Assembly (NCBI GenBank): GCA_037157565.1
Contig: JAZHRO010000012.1
Coordinates: 9,698,501-9,762,500 of the forward strand
DNA length: 64,000 nt
Direction: 5' to 3'
Source of the DNA: Thalassia testudinum
Taxonomy: Eukaryota; Streptophyta; Magnoliopsida; Alismatales; Hydrocharitaceae
Positions 45,551 through 56,147 of this stretch are shown piece after piece (the stretch's first letter is position 1; each line of letters starts with the position of its first letter). The notes under the pieces were generated by a model. The model saw only the letters and a program-made list of their open reading frames with translations. It was not told the DNA's origin and searched no databases. The translations under genes were made by a program, and so were the position numbers.

Positions 45551-48165
45551 TGTTACGAACGCGGCTTCAAGACGTCTTTTAAGACGTCTGGGAGGTGGCC
45601 CAGATGTCAGGGATTTGATTTCTGCGGCACGCGCGATTTCGTCTGCGTGCCTGCGCGCGCAGACCTGCGATGCCTCTTTTCCCCTCTCTCCTCCGCAGGC
45701 GCAGCGTTGCCCCCTTCTCTCTCTCTCTCTCCCCGCACGGCTTTAAAAAGGCCTCACCCTCTCCCTCACTCTCATCCCCTCCGCTCCCTTCTTCTTCTTC
45801 TTCCAGCCGGTGCGAGAGCAAGCGAGCGACGGAAGCGGCAGCCGCGGTGAGTTGCGGGAGGAGGTGTTGCGCGAGGGAGGAGACGCTCGGCCGTGAGGGC
45901 TCAAGCTTGCCGGGGCAGTGAGAGCCAGCCAGTGGGGGAGCAGCGGGGGAGGAGTGTCGCGGGAGGGCTATTGTAGCTCGAGCAGCAGGCAGACGAGGCG
46001 CGGCGCGGCCGTGCGTCGCAGGCGGAGAGCGAGTCGAGCTCTGATTCTGGAAATTTTTCCAGAATCAGATGTCTGGTCATCCAACCAGACGACGGTGAAG
46101 ACGTCTGGCAAGTAAGTTATTTTCGTCCTCTTCCTTTTCTGCGACCGTTCGTACCGAGAGCGATGAGTGGGTACATGCAGGCTCTGAGATTCGCATCCAA
46201 CGCGAATCAGACGTCTGGACGCATTGCCAGACGACGGGAAGGACTTCCAGACGTCCGGGGTGACCATCAAACGTCTGGGAACCAGGCCAAACACCCCCGC
46301 AGGCTTCTGGACGTTTGAGAGACTATGCAGAACAAAGGTATCCTCTGAACCACCTTTTAAGACATCTGGAAGAGGTTCCAGACGTCTGATTTTGGACTGT
46401 TTCGTCGTTTCTGACCTGTTTAGGGCCCGTTCGGAGTCCGTTTTCCGCGTTTGGAGTTGCGTTCTTTTCGGAATAAGATCCTCTACCCATTTCCAGTAAT
46501 TATATACTGTTCTAAGAAACTCCTTGTGTTTGATCCTTGTGATAGGACCCCATTCCATTTCAGTCTTGGGGATTGCGGAGGCGTTTGGGATTTCCGACCA
46601 CGCCCCCAGTACTTCCGTTGTAGCTGGTAGAGTGGCTTTAGAAATTATTAACATAATTTATTACAAGTATGGAATAGTTAATAGAACCTAGGGCATTGCA
46701 TGAATCCTAGGAATGAGAAACCAGATTGAATGATAGATCCTAGGGTATTGCATGAATCCTAGGGCTGGAAAACTAGATTGAATGATAGATCCTAGGGTAC
46801 GGCATGAATCCTAGGACTGGAAAACTAGTGAAATGAATATACATATTGCAGTCTTGGAAAATGTGGAAAGGAAATAATAGCTGCCTGTAAATTGATTTAA
46901 CAGCTGCTTGTTATGAATAAATGAACATGATTGAGAATATGGGTTGTATGAACGTGAAACTGGAAAGGTGAAACCTGAATGTGCTGAGTTAAAAGAGCTA
47001 GAACCCTACGGAGAATTAGGAGTAGAACTCCTGGAAAGAGAATGAAATGGAACTGAGAAAGAAAGATGTGGAGGTACGTTGTCTCTTGGGTACGTAGTGC
47101 CAGGGGAAGCACCTGTTACCTGCTTAGTGCAGAGCGGAGCCAGCCGCCCCAGGGACCCGGGGTTAGGTCTGGACACTTTGTACCGACTTGTTGGCCCTCG
47201 TGTACACAGTACCGAGGAGCGCTACTAGTGTAGAGTGAGTACTAGCTACCCCACGGGCCCTGGGGTTCTGCTAGCTCACCTACACTGACTTGTTAGGCTC
47301 ACTGGGCAAACCAGGGTAGTCAGGCGAGGGTGCGCGGACTGTGGAGGGGTTGGACCCTTGTTACTGAGAGGGCTCTGCCCTATACCGGTTCCCTACTGTG
47401 CTTTGGGCGCACCCGTTAACGGAAACGACTGACCGCGTGCCAGTGCAGGTTAGCTACCCGTGCGTTTATCGCGAGTGCCGTAGTCACCGTTATGTTTGTC
47501 AGTGACCTTGGGGTGGTTGACTGAGAGTAGGATCACCACGGGGGACTCTCCCTGCCAGGAGAGCACCACGTGTTACTTCTACTGTTCGGAAAAGACTGCA
47601 ATCAAGATCGTTCCCACGAGGAACATTCGAGATCAAGTGAAGGACCTAAGAAATAGATAAATTATGAAATAATAGAAAGACGTAAATAAAGGAAGAAAGA
47701 AAATAAAACAGCTACTGTACACTTTACTGCTTCTTTAGTTTAGCTGCCACTCTACTCAGTGTTTCGCTGATGTGTTATACTCGTTACTTTTCAGGACCAG
47801 GTGTTGAGCAACCAGGGTTAGCGGCTGCAGAGGACGCTGGGCCGAGTAGGGTCCAGTAGAGTTACCACTGTTCTTTTGTGTCCTTTTTGTTCCACTGTAG
47901 TGAGTAGTTTTTGTTACTCTCTGTACTTTTCTTTACTCGCAGTTCTTGTTATGTTATGAATGTTGTTCTACTGTTGTGGTAGTACATGCTGTAGTAGTTC
48001 TTTTTCTTACTGCTGTATTTTGTTACTGCTAGTTATATTTCATGTTGAATGTGGTTTATTTTACTGCTCTTTTGGTTATTTCCTCATTGGACGACTAGGT
48101 CTTGGGATTAGTCGAGTCGGTCCGGTTCTCGTGTCTCATAGGGACTCGGGAATCGGGTTATTACA
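45551..48165 (+). repeat. Solo LTR of the B family, inside the 3' LTR of H
   Basis: 2615 bp, TGTTACGAAC... to ...GGGTTATTACA, with flanks GATCA and GATAA. The other H LTR shows the empty site (AGAGATCAGGTCGATG near 53296). It is inverted relative to the solo LTR at 60129 and to B. It carries AGACGTCT palindromes at 45571-46390 and the paired hairpins near 47.16-47.30 kb. A 228-codon antisense frame (46654-45968) runs through the palindromes; see findings. Confidence 0.92.
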
Positions 48166-48170
48166 GATAA

Positions 48171-48693
48171 AGTCGATGAAATTTTATCTAGCTAATCTAC
48201 TTACAAAATATAAGAGAGAGAGAGAGAAACAGTCAAATATTTCGAAACAAATATTTATTACAACTAGGAAAGAGGGAAATCTATACTACGAAAGTAATAA
48301 AGATAGAGATACGTGAGAGAAATCCCCCTCGACGATCACTTGGAGGATGATTCTCTCTGACGTCGCCTGGAGGAAGGTGGTGAGGAGCGGGACGAACAAA
48401 GGCGGAGCCGGAGGACGGAGGGCAGGGGAAGACTCCGATCAAGGCTATTTCGGAGGCGTTGGACTCCGATTGTCTCCTGATCAGATCTGTACGATCGGAT
48501 TGTCAATTCGAGGCTCCGAAATAAATCTCCTTGTCTCTTGACCACAAAAATGACTCAATTAACTTAAAATATACACAGCTACTCTAAATGCAAAATGATG
48601 CATGCTATGCTATATTTATAAAAAGGAATGCAAATCTAATCCTAGGAACATGCATAAATAGGCATTTTAACCTAAATGGATGTATCTACTTCA
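48171..48693 (-). repeat. 3' LTR of H, inner part
   Basis: Collinear with 53300-53560 and then directly with 55890-56147. About 0.65 kb, including the region of the TATA box, is missing at a junction near 48428. The edge ...CTACTTCA is followed by the polypurine tract (TACCCCCATGC, minus-strand GCATGGGGGTA, 48694-48704). Confidence 0.88.
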
Positions 48694-50290
48694 TACCCCC
48701 ATGCTTATATTTTACTAGTCCCTAGCAAAATTAAACTACATGCTATGTATAAAAATAGAACTAGGACTCGATCGCTTAGGTCTAAATCGTTTATTAACAA
48801 TAAAAAATTTCAACTAAGGTCCTAAACTATGGAAACTCAATAGTACCCAGGTGTCTGCCAGAATGCAGACTGCCCAAGTTCTCACCTTATTTGAAAAGGG
48901 AAGATGCATTTTTTTATTTTTCTTCTTTTCTAATTTTTTTAGACTTTTGGAGTTTGAGAGTTTCAGGATAACTTTTTACGGCTACCCAATCCACCCAAGA
49001 CTCGAAAAGGACTCTAAGTGCTAAGCATCTTGTAAATGGGTGATAAACTCACTAAGAGGCCCTTAAAACGGATTTCAGGTTTCTACGACCCTAGGTGACC
49101 TTAAGAGTTTCTGTTTAAAGGTTTATCCTTTCAATCGGTAGCTTTCTCCCTACTTTTTTTTAAATTTTTTATGGGGTCAACACAAGGGCAAATCTAGTAT
49201 ATATCTCACCGATTTATTCTACTTTCCTACTTCTTCCCTAAGTGTTTTGGGAATTATTTGTGCATTTTTGTGAGCTGAGCTCTGGACAACTGGCCAATGG
49301 ATTATTACCCATGGTAACTTACCAGCCATACTCCTGCGGTGAAGTGTGGTTTTATTTATTTTCTCCTTTTTATTTTTCTATTTTTTCTTTTATTTTTTAG
49401 TATCATTTTTTTCTTAAGTAGGTGGCTTCCTTGATCTAAGAATTACCTAAAAGCAATAGAATGAGTATAGTCAAGTAGCTGGGCTCTGGACAACCGGCCA
49501 ATGGGTTGTTACCCACGACAACTTGTCAGCCATACTACCCTAGAAAGTTCATTAGCTACCCAATTTCCAAAGAAACCGTCGAAAAGTTAGTCAGTACAAA
49601 TAGTGTGTAGATGCTTAGGCTTAAAGTCCCCTCAAATCAGAGGACGGGTTGATAAGTCATGTACTTATCACCCCAATTTATTTACAAAATTAAAATAAAA
49701 TTGACTTGGCGAAGACTCGAGATCAAGTCCACATTTGAGTGGACACCCGGGCTGATTAAGCCAAAAGACCTGAAGGGTCTAAGTACTTAGATCCTATCTA
49801 TCATTTCCTAAAGTTAATAACTTTCAAATGCCTAAGTTCTCTTCTCCTAATTTCTTTCATTTTTCATTTTTTGTTTGTTGATTTTTTTTTGAGAGAATAA
49901 AAATAAAAGAATTTCCACAGGGTGAACAAAATGATTTCAGGAATTAGTATCCACCCCTATGCCTAGATGATGTAATGTCCTCATTGTAAAAACAAAGACA
50001 TGAAAAGGGTGGAGTAAACAGAATGTCACTTGAATTTCGTGAAAATCCAATCAGCTCCGCAGAGAGAAGAGAGTATACACACGCACTGAGTTTAATGCCT
50101 TCAACTAGGCATAATATACATACAAAGAAGAATTTGAGAATTCACAAGTGCGGGTTAGAATCAAAATAAAAATATCGATCCTTAAACCTGCTAACAGAAG
50201 ATGTCCACAGACGTGGGTCATATTATGGTGCAGACCCATGCCCTAGGGTCGAGTAGTTCTCAAGTTCTGGATGAAAATCACCCAGAATCA
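48694..50290 (-). mobile_element. 3' non-coding region of H, shared with E
   Basis: Inverted and collinear with 32.2-33.59 kb of E over most of its length. It includes the internal polypurine-like motif (minus strand of about 49955-49965) and the GCCTAGTTGAAGGCATTAAA block near 50096. No gene. Confidence 0.8.
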
Positions 50291-50317
50291 AAGATTATTG
50301 TGCTTGCAGGGCTGGGC

Positions 50318-51105
50318 CTACGGTTTGGTGGTGTGCAACCCAAGACTAAAGTGGCGGACAATGGGTAGATCTGATTCACTCAACTTGGGTGTCCACTTAA
50401 AGCTCAGCTCAGGAAGATAGTCAATTATTCTGAGCTTGAGTTGCATATGAAAGATATCATAAGGGTCTTGGTAGAAAGTAGGTGGTTTCAAGTCAATAGG
50501 TACCCTTAGATCCAAAATCGTAGTTCCCTCAGAAGTAGCTTCCCTGATTTTTATTTCCAACTTCCTATCCTCTAAGATCAAGATTTCTAGGACCTCCAGA
50601 TCATTGTAGACCCCATCTAAAATACCCAAGTCCAATAATTGTGGCTGAATCAGGATTGACTTGGGCATAGTGATTTCAAAAGTCAACTCTTCGGGGTGGG
50701 GATGAGGAATGGGGTCACTAATTGAATCATCACGATTCAGATCCTCCAAGTTAACCCCAACCAAATCAAATTCCTCTATTATCGGGCTATCAAATGGTGC
50801 ATCAGATTCCTCAGGCCCGTTTGTCTCACTAAAATTCTCTTCCTTAAGCTCAAGTGAGACTTCACCTAAGGATTCTTCATCCTCAGAGTCAAAGAGTTCT
50901 TGATCCTCATTTATATATGTCTCAAAATCGTATGTTATTTCATGGTATATGGAGATATATTTTTTGTTGTTCCCTGGCTCAGGGATCTCAGGTGAAGCAA
51001 TCGATTCATCCTCAATGGGTTGCTCTAGCCCAACCTAGTCATCCTTGGTCTCAGAACATGTATCCCCTCCGACAGGCGCCTGAGTAGGTTCAGACATTGG
51101 CTCTC
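50318..51105 (-). CDS. Orphan acidic ORF of element H
   Basis: Not recognised. A minus-strand frame open from about 51105 to 50318 with a single stop near 51042; about 240 codons below it are uninterrupted. It is rich in Asp/Glu/Ser in its first half (EDQELFDSEDEESLGEVSLE, then EEFDLVGVNLEDLNRDD). A more hydrophobic second half follows, with ITMPKSILIQPQLLDLGILD, VLEILILEDRKLEIKIREA and the C-terminal IVRHFSLGLHTTKPQ. No zinc knuckle, protease, RT or integrase motif. It lies where gag-pol would be in E. A frameshift separates it from the preceding ORF, so both may once have been one protein. That it stayed open in a decayed element suggests coding, but composition bias could also explain it. 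Confidence 0.5.
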
Positions 51106-51813
51106 CTGAAGGGGTTCATCTTGAGAATCATCCCAAGATTGGACTAGGGCAACCAAAAATTTCATCCTCAACCTCGACCTCGACAATTTCCCAAGTAGAA
51201 ACTCACCTAGGTCCCTATCCCTAACATTTTGGAGCAAATCCAATAAGGAGTTATTCAGCTCATCAATCATTTTTATCATAGGCTCCAATGCTTCATTGCA
51301 TAATGTTGGCTGGGCTTCTAAAGATTGTATGGTGTTCCTCAAGTTAGCCAACACCCTATCTTGGATCTGGTTTACCTAAATCGAATGGTTTAGTTCAGGT
51401 TTGGGTGGGTTTGAGTTAAATCTAGGGGAGTCAAGATATCAAGGTTCTCGGGTCCCTTCCTGATAGTAGGTCATTTCAGGTTGTTCAAAGAATGGTGGCG
51501 ACCTATATTTAGTGGAATACTGGGGAGGATAAGTGTTATAATCAGCATATCCTTCATGGTTGTAAATCTGGTTAGGTTGATCATCAAAGGGTGGAGATCT
51601 ATAATCATTGTAGCTCTGGGAAGGATAGTAATCATAGTCTTGTTGTCTAGGGTTTGACCCTAGACATTGAGGTTCGGATTCATATCCCCAATCAAAGTTG
51701 TCCCGACTAGGAGATGGGTAGTCATAAGCCAAGTTGGGATAGTAATCATCTTGGGGATAAGTGTTGGTAGGAGGGTAAGATGGGAAATGCATGTAAGATG
51801 TGGAAGGATACAC
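51025..51813 (-). CDS. Tyrosine/proline-rich orphan ORF of element H (stop-interrupted)
   Basis: Not recognised. One minus-strand frame with stops near 51438 and 51377. The first part (51813-51439) is extremely rich in Tyr, Pro, Asp and Asn (YPSTSYMHFPSYPPTNTYPQ, then DDYYPNLAYDYPSP) and contains an imperfect repeat of about 28 residues, marked by YNDYRSPPFDDQPNQIYNHE and STKYRSPPFFEQPEMTYYQE. The second part (51354-51025) looks helical and coiled-coil-like (LRNTIQSLEAQPTLCNEALE, then IDELNNSLLDLLQNVRDRD). It occupies the place of gag. It could be a highly derived Gag that forms or joins particles, but this is inference only. Confidence 0.5.
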
Positions 51814-51831
51814 GGAAGAATAGGAGGGAAA

Positions 51832-52050
51832 TCAGAAGAGAGAAAGGAGCCCTATAATACAAGCAATCAACCCTATCCTTAGGTAGGTTAGCTTAAAGAC
51901 CCACAGACTCCCAGGACCCATCTTGAGATTATAAATGATTTTGTCTACTTCTATCCAGTCAATCCAACCAGTTAGAGAGAGGGGCTGGGGAGAAGGTTCT
52001 TCCTTTAGCTTGCTCCTTTGGTTCCTAGTGTACCCCCCAACTACAGTCAT
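51832..52050 (-). CDS. Small leader ORF of element H with a hydrophobic C-terminus
   Basis: 72 codons, MTVVGGYTRNQRSKLKEEPS then a basic and a mixed segment and a hydrophobic end (LTYLRIGLIACIIGLLSLF) that could be a membrane segment. The nucleotide sequence is collinear with the leader of E at about 26150-26330, where the start is ACG and the frame has a stop. It may therefore be conserved as RNA leader rather than as a protein. Confidence 0.35.
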   Translation of the reverse strand: MTVVGGYTRNQRSKLKEEPSPQPLSLTGWIDWIEVDKIIYNLKMGPGSLWVFKLTYLRIGLIACIIGLLSLF

Positions 52051-53039
52051 TTGATGCTACTCTCCTAGCTAGACATCAGATAGACCAGTAGAAGCAGATT
52101 AATCAAAAAAATCTCAATCTGAGCCCCGAGGAACGAATCAATTCTCAAGGCCAATGCCTTTTTAGTTTTAATTAGGCTTGGGATGATCGTGCTCTTGGAA
52201 TGTGATGGGCCCTTTAGATGGGTTGTGCCCTTAATGATCAGTTAATATGTGTGTGCGTGCACAACCAGGGTTTACAAACAAGGTTATTTGATGATGTGTC
52301 TTTTAGGGTTTAACCTTGTTTCGTAGCTTTTAGGGTTTAATCTTAAGTGTATTCAATCAAGTTCAGGAGAACACTCTAAGTTTTGCAAGCACTGGTGATG
52401 ATATATTCCTTTAGAAATAAAAAAAAATAATGTGGAGTGGCTAGTTCAACCCTTAAAATCAACCCTAAGTGGCAAGCTACTTGATGGATCAGTTTTATTT
52501 TGAGTGGTGTGACCCAAACAAATCAATCAATTCGCCTATTCACACTACAAATTAAGGCACACAATGTCTTAGCCTAATCAGATTTCTACTCACATATGTG
52601 TATCGAGTTGAAGTGTACCGGGTCCACAGGTCAAATCCCGATTAAGTGGTAGATCAAAGTGATTGTGGGCCTTAGGATGAGAATTTATGGGTGTTAAGTG
52701 TGTCTCTTTTAATTAAATCCCACAAGAGAAGAGTTTTCTTTTTTAATATATGCAGGTGGGTGAGGTGAGGCGAAGTGACAATCAAACAATCAAATCTATC
52801 CTAGGGTTTATGCAAGCACTTAAGTTGATTTGAGTTTGAGTTATTAGGTTATGGACTAGAAATCTAGTGGGTAGGTAAGGGGGATAACTTATAAATGTCT
52901 CTACCTGCACTTTACTCCAATCTATCGCCTTCAGCTCCATGATTGGGTTCCTGCAAGACAATAAATCGAAGAAGAAAGATAGGTTAGAAAAATATGTAAG
53001 TAATGTGGGAAAATGCAAGAAAAACCAAAGAGCGTTGCC
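52051..53039 (-). mobile_element. Leader of H
   Basis: Non-coding, AT-rich. Shares blocks with the E leader, for instance around 52.8-52.95 kb (TAGGGTTTATGCAAGCACTTA and CTGCACTTTACTCC). Confidence 0.6.
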
Positions 53040-53057
53040 TTCCCGGCAACGGTGCCA
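53040..53057 (-). other. Primer-binding site of H (tRNA-Asp) within a hairpin
   Basis: Minus strand TGGCACCGTTGCCGGGAA, three bases from the LTR edge at 53061; two or three mismatches to the tRNA-Asp complement. CGTTGCC-GGGAA-GGCAACG forms a perfect 7-bp stem over the site (53033-53051). Confidence 0.88.
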
Positions 53058-53060
53058 AAA

Positions 53061-54221
53061 TGATTGCGTCGGATTCGCACGCGAAAAGGGTTCGGGTTTG
53101 GAAAATCCATCGTCGTGGCTCGATTCACGATAAAATCCGTCAATCAGATAATATTTATAATCGAAACATGAAAAGTGAGTCCCGAGTCGAACACGGGAAG
53201 GTGAACGTTTGGTTTTGAAAAATCTACGTTTCGCTTTTATTCGTTTTTGTAGTTTTTGTCTTTCCTAATTTTTTTGGTATTTTTAATAGGGAAAGAGATC
53301 AGGTCGATGAAATTTTATCTAGCTAATCTACTTGCAAAATATGAGAGAGAGAGAAACAGTCATATATTTTGAAATAAGTGTTTGTTACAACTAGGAAAGT
53401 GGGACATCTATACTACGGAAGCAATAAAGATAGAGATAAGTGGAAGAAATCCCCCTCGACAGTCTCTTGGGGGATGACTCGCTCTAACGTCATCTAGAGG
53501 AAGGTGGTGAGGAGCGGGACGAACGAGGACGGAGTCAAAGGATGAAGGGCAGGGTAGGACGGCGTCGTGGCGAGGAACTTCTTCTTGAAGGGAGGTGAGA
53601 GGACGACCATGGGATGCTCCATAAAGGGGGATGAGAAGAGGGAAAATATTTGATTCTACTCTAGATGAGCATCCTGGGCTTGGGACAGGCTCTCTCTAGT
53701 GCCTTGGAGGTGGTGAGAGGAAGAAAGGAAGAGATGAAGAATAATGGGAGGGGTAAGGGTCCTTTTATAGTGGAGGAAAGGATCAATTTCTTATAGAGGA
53801 CATTTAGTGACAGTCATAAACGTTGCTGAAGATCCGCTACAAACATCGCTGAATATAGCCCACACGTGTACCCACCGTTGCACTGGCGTGCGCGACACGA
53901 GCACATGTGTGCCCATGCTTACCCACTGTGCTGTTGCGCATGCATGCCTCCGTGCGCGCGCGTACCCCCACGCTGCTGTGCGCGTGCGGTGGCACATGCG
54001 TGCACATGGGTGCCTTGGGTTGCGCCACATGGTGCAATCTGGGCCATCCATCTTGTTTCGCTATAGGGGCTACTACACAAGTTGGATTGAGTCGATTTTC
54101 ACGCCGTTGGGCTACGATCGTTGACTCGAATCCATCCTAGAGGTCAGATTTGTCGTTTGAAGCTCCGAATTATGTCACCTAGTCCCTTGGCCATTGTTCT
54201 TCCTCGGACTGCTTATGGTGC
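53061..54221 (-). repeat. 5' LTR of H, inner part
   Basis: TGATTGCGTCGG onward. It contains the TATA box (minus strand, 53763-53769) and a decayed hairpin with TTTAGTGAC-type arms (about 53798-53835). Open frames at 53.8-54.1 kb are Cys/His-rich by composition only. Interrupted after GGTGC (54217-54221). Confidence 0.88.
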
Positions 54222-55879
54222 TGTTGAACGTACAAATTGCTACGTTAACGTGTTTGGTTTTAAAACCTTATCGTTGTAGCTTGAAAGCGAAGAATTCGTG
54301 TTCAACAAATAAGATTTATACCGAAATTGAAATTCCGGGTCGAACACAGGGAGGCTACGTCGATCTATATTCGCAATTATATTTTTTTAGAATTTTTCTT
54401 GAAAAGCGAGGCGATGTAATTACAATGAAGCTATCAGACTAAAAGGAAGAGAGAGAAAACATGCATTCAATATTTCAAAATGTTTATACAATAAAACAAA
54501 ATAAGAATTACATAGAAAGCAGGAAATCAGCTACACTAGAAAGTAGGAAAATTCTACACTAGAAAGCTGTAAAGAAGAATGGGAGAGAGAAGTTATCCTC
54601 TTCGACGATTGCTTGGAGGACGAGCTGGACGGGACGACGCTTGGACGAAGGACGGAGCAGGACGAAGGAGGATGAAGCAGAAGAACGGGAATGGGGTAGC
54701 ACGTCATCGTCGTCGCGGGATCCACTTCTGAATGGGGACGAAAATTTGGACTTTATCTCGCAAGGAGCATCCCAGGTGTGGGACAAGCTTCTCTTGAGCT
54801 TTGGAGAGGTAGAGAAGAGAAGGAAGGGATGAAAATTTCGTGTGGAGGGGGTATCCTTTTATAGTTGCAAGGAGTGGGGGCAAATTGGTCATTACATCTT
54901 TAAAACATTAAATAAGGGGTCTTTAGTGACGGATAAAACCGTCGCTAAAGCCCCATCGTGGGAATAGTGGACGCTGCCCGCACGACTGCTGGCTTCCACG
55001 CGCGCTTAATGCTTGCCGCACATTTGCTGAATCTCAGCAATCGGACGGCTTAAGATGCGCCTTCCCCGCTCCTCAACACGTGCTCGCCCGCATGCGATGT
55101 CGCGTGAGGCGCGGGCGTGCGATAGCGCGTCGGTGCTATTGAGCACAGGCGGCCGTTGGATCGCAATTTGATGGTCGATTGAAGGCACGCCCCCGCTCCA
55201 AATCCCGCTCGCCGTGACTCGAACTCGCTCCCGCGCCTCGCGAAAAGGCGCTGGACCGCTATGCTGCCTCTGCCAAATGGTCGCGCGGACGTATTCAAGG
55301 CGCCGCATCCACAGCCGTTGGATCTTAATCCAACGACGAAGAAGCGGTGCTCTAATTGAAAAAGAGAAGGTGCGGCGGTGCTGGGGGCCGGTTGGACGTC
55401 TGAGATGGTGCCACGTGGCACCATCTTGGCCATCCATCTTCTGGATGTTGTAGATGGTGCCACGGGTGTTGGATTTACTCGATTTTTGCGTCGTTAGGCT
55501 GCGATCGTCGATCCAAATCCATCCGTGTGGTCGGATTTGTCGTTTGAAGTGCGAATTTACACCATCTTGGCCCTTGATCTTCTAGGGCTCCCCGATTACT
55601 ATCAGATGCTACAGATGCTTGATTAGGACGATCTTGGAGTCGTTGAACTCCAATCGTTACATTGATCACATCTGTATGGTTGGATCTTCGATCCGAGGCC
55701 CTAATAAAAAGTTTGCCCTGTCCAAGCACATAAAAGGAGACAATTAACCTCCATTTTATTCAAACTACTATAAATGCAAGATGATGCATGTTATGCAATA
55801 TTTATAGCATGCAATGCAATCCTATGCTTAAGAACATGCATAAATAGACATCTTAAGTATTGTAAATGTGTTTACATTA
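54222..55879 (-). repeat. Solo LTR of the E family, inside the 5' LTR of H
   Basis: 1658 bp with exact GGTGC duplications (54217-54221, 55880-55884). Inner edge TGTTGAACG, outer edge TTTACATTA, the final CA having become TA. The length equals the 3' LTR of E (1657 bp). Hairpin at 54916-54954, TATA box at 54857-54863 (minus strand). Confidence 0.94.
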
Positions 55880-55884
55880 GGTGC

Positions 55885-56147
55885 TATGGGACTCCGATCA
55901 AGGCGATTTCGGAGGCGTTGGACTCTGATCGTCGTCCTAATCAGACCCGTTTGGTCGAATTGTCAATCCGAGGCTCCGAAATAAATCTCCTCTCTTGACC
56001 ACAAAAAGGACTCAATTAACCAAAAATATACACAACTCTAAATGTAGAATGATGCATGCTATGCAATATTTATAATATAGAATGCAAATCTAAGCCTAGG
56101 AACATGCATAAATAGGCATTTTAACCTAAATGGATGTGTCTACATCA
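55885..56147 (-). repeat. 5' LTR of H, outer part
   Basis: GACTCCGATCAAGG onward, collinear with 48430-48693; ends ...GTGTCTACATCA. Confidence 0.9.

Larger units (their letters stand above)
45310..56147 (-). mobile_element. Non-autonomous Athila-related element H
   Basis: Between near-identical 5-bp flanks GGCAT (45305-45309) and GGTAT (56148-56152) inside the F2 5' LTR. Minus-strand order: 5' LTR (53061-56147, with a solo E-family LTR inside), tRNA-Asp primer site, leader, orphan ORFs, 3' non-coding region, polypurine tract, 3' LTR (45310-48693, with a solo B-family LTR inside). Without the nested pieces it is about 6.55 kb. No protease, RT, RNase H or integrase is present. LTR edges, part of the leader and the 3' non-coding region are related to E. 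Confidence 0.88.

Noticed and set aside
53791..54124. Cys/His-rich overlapping frames
   Set aside because: They arise from a GTGCGCGTGC-type low-complexity stretch in the LTR of H; open in several frames on both strands.
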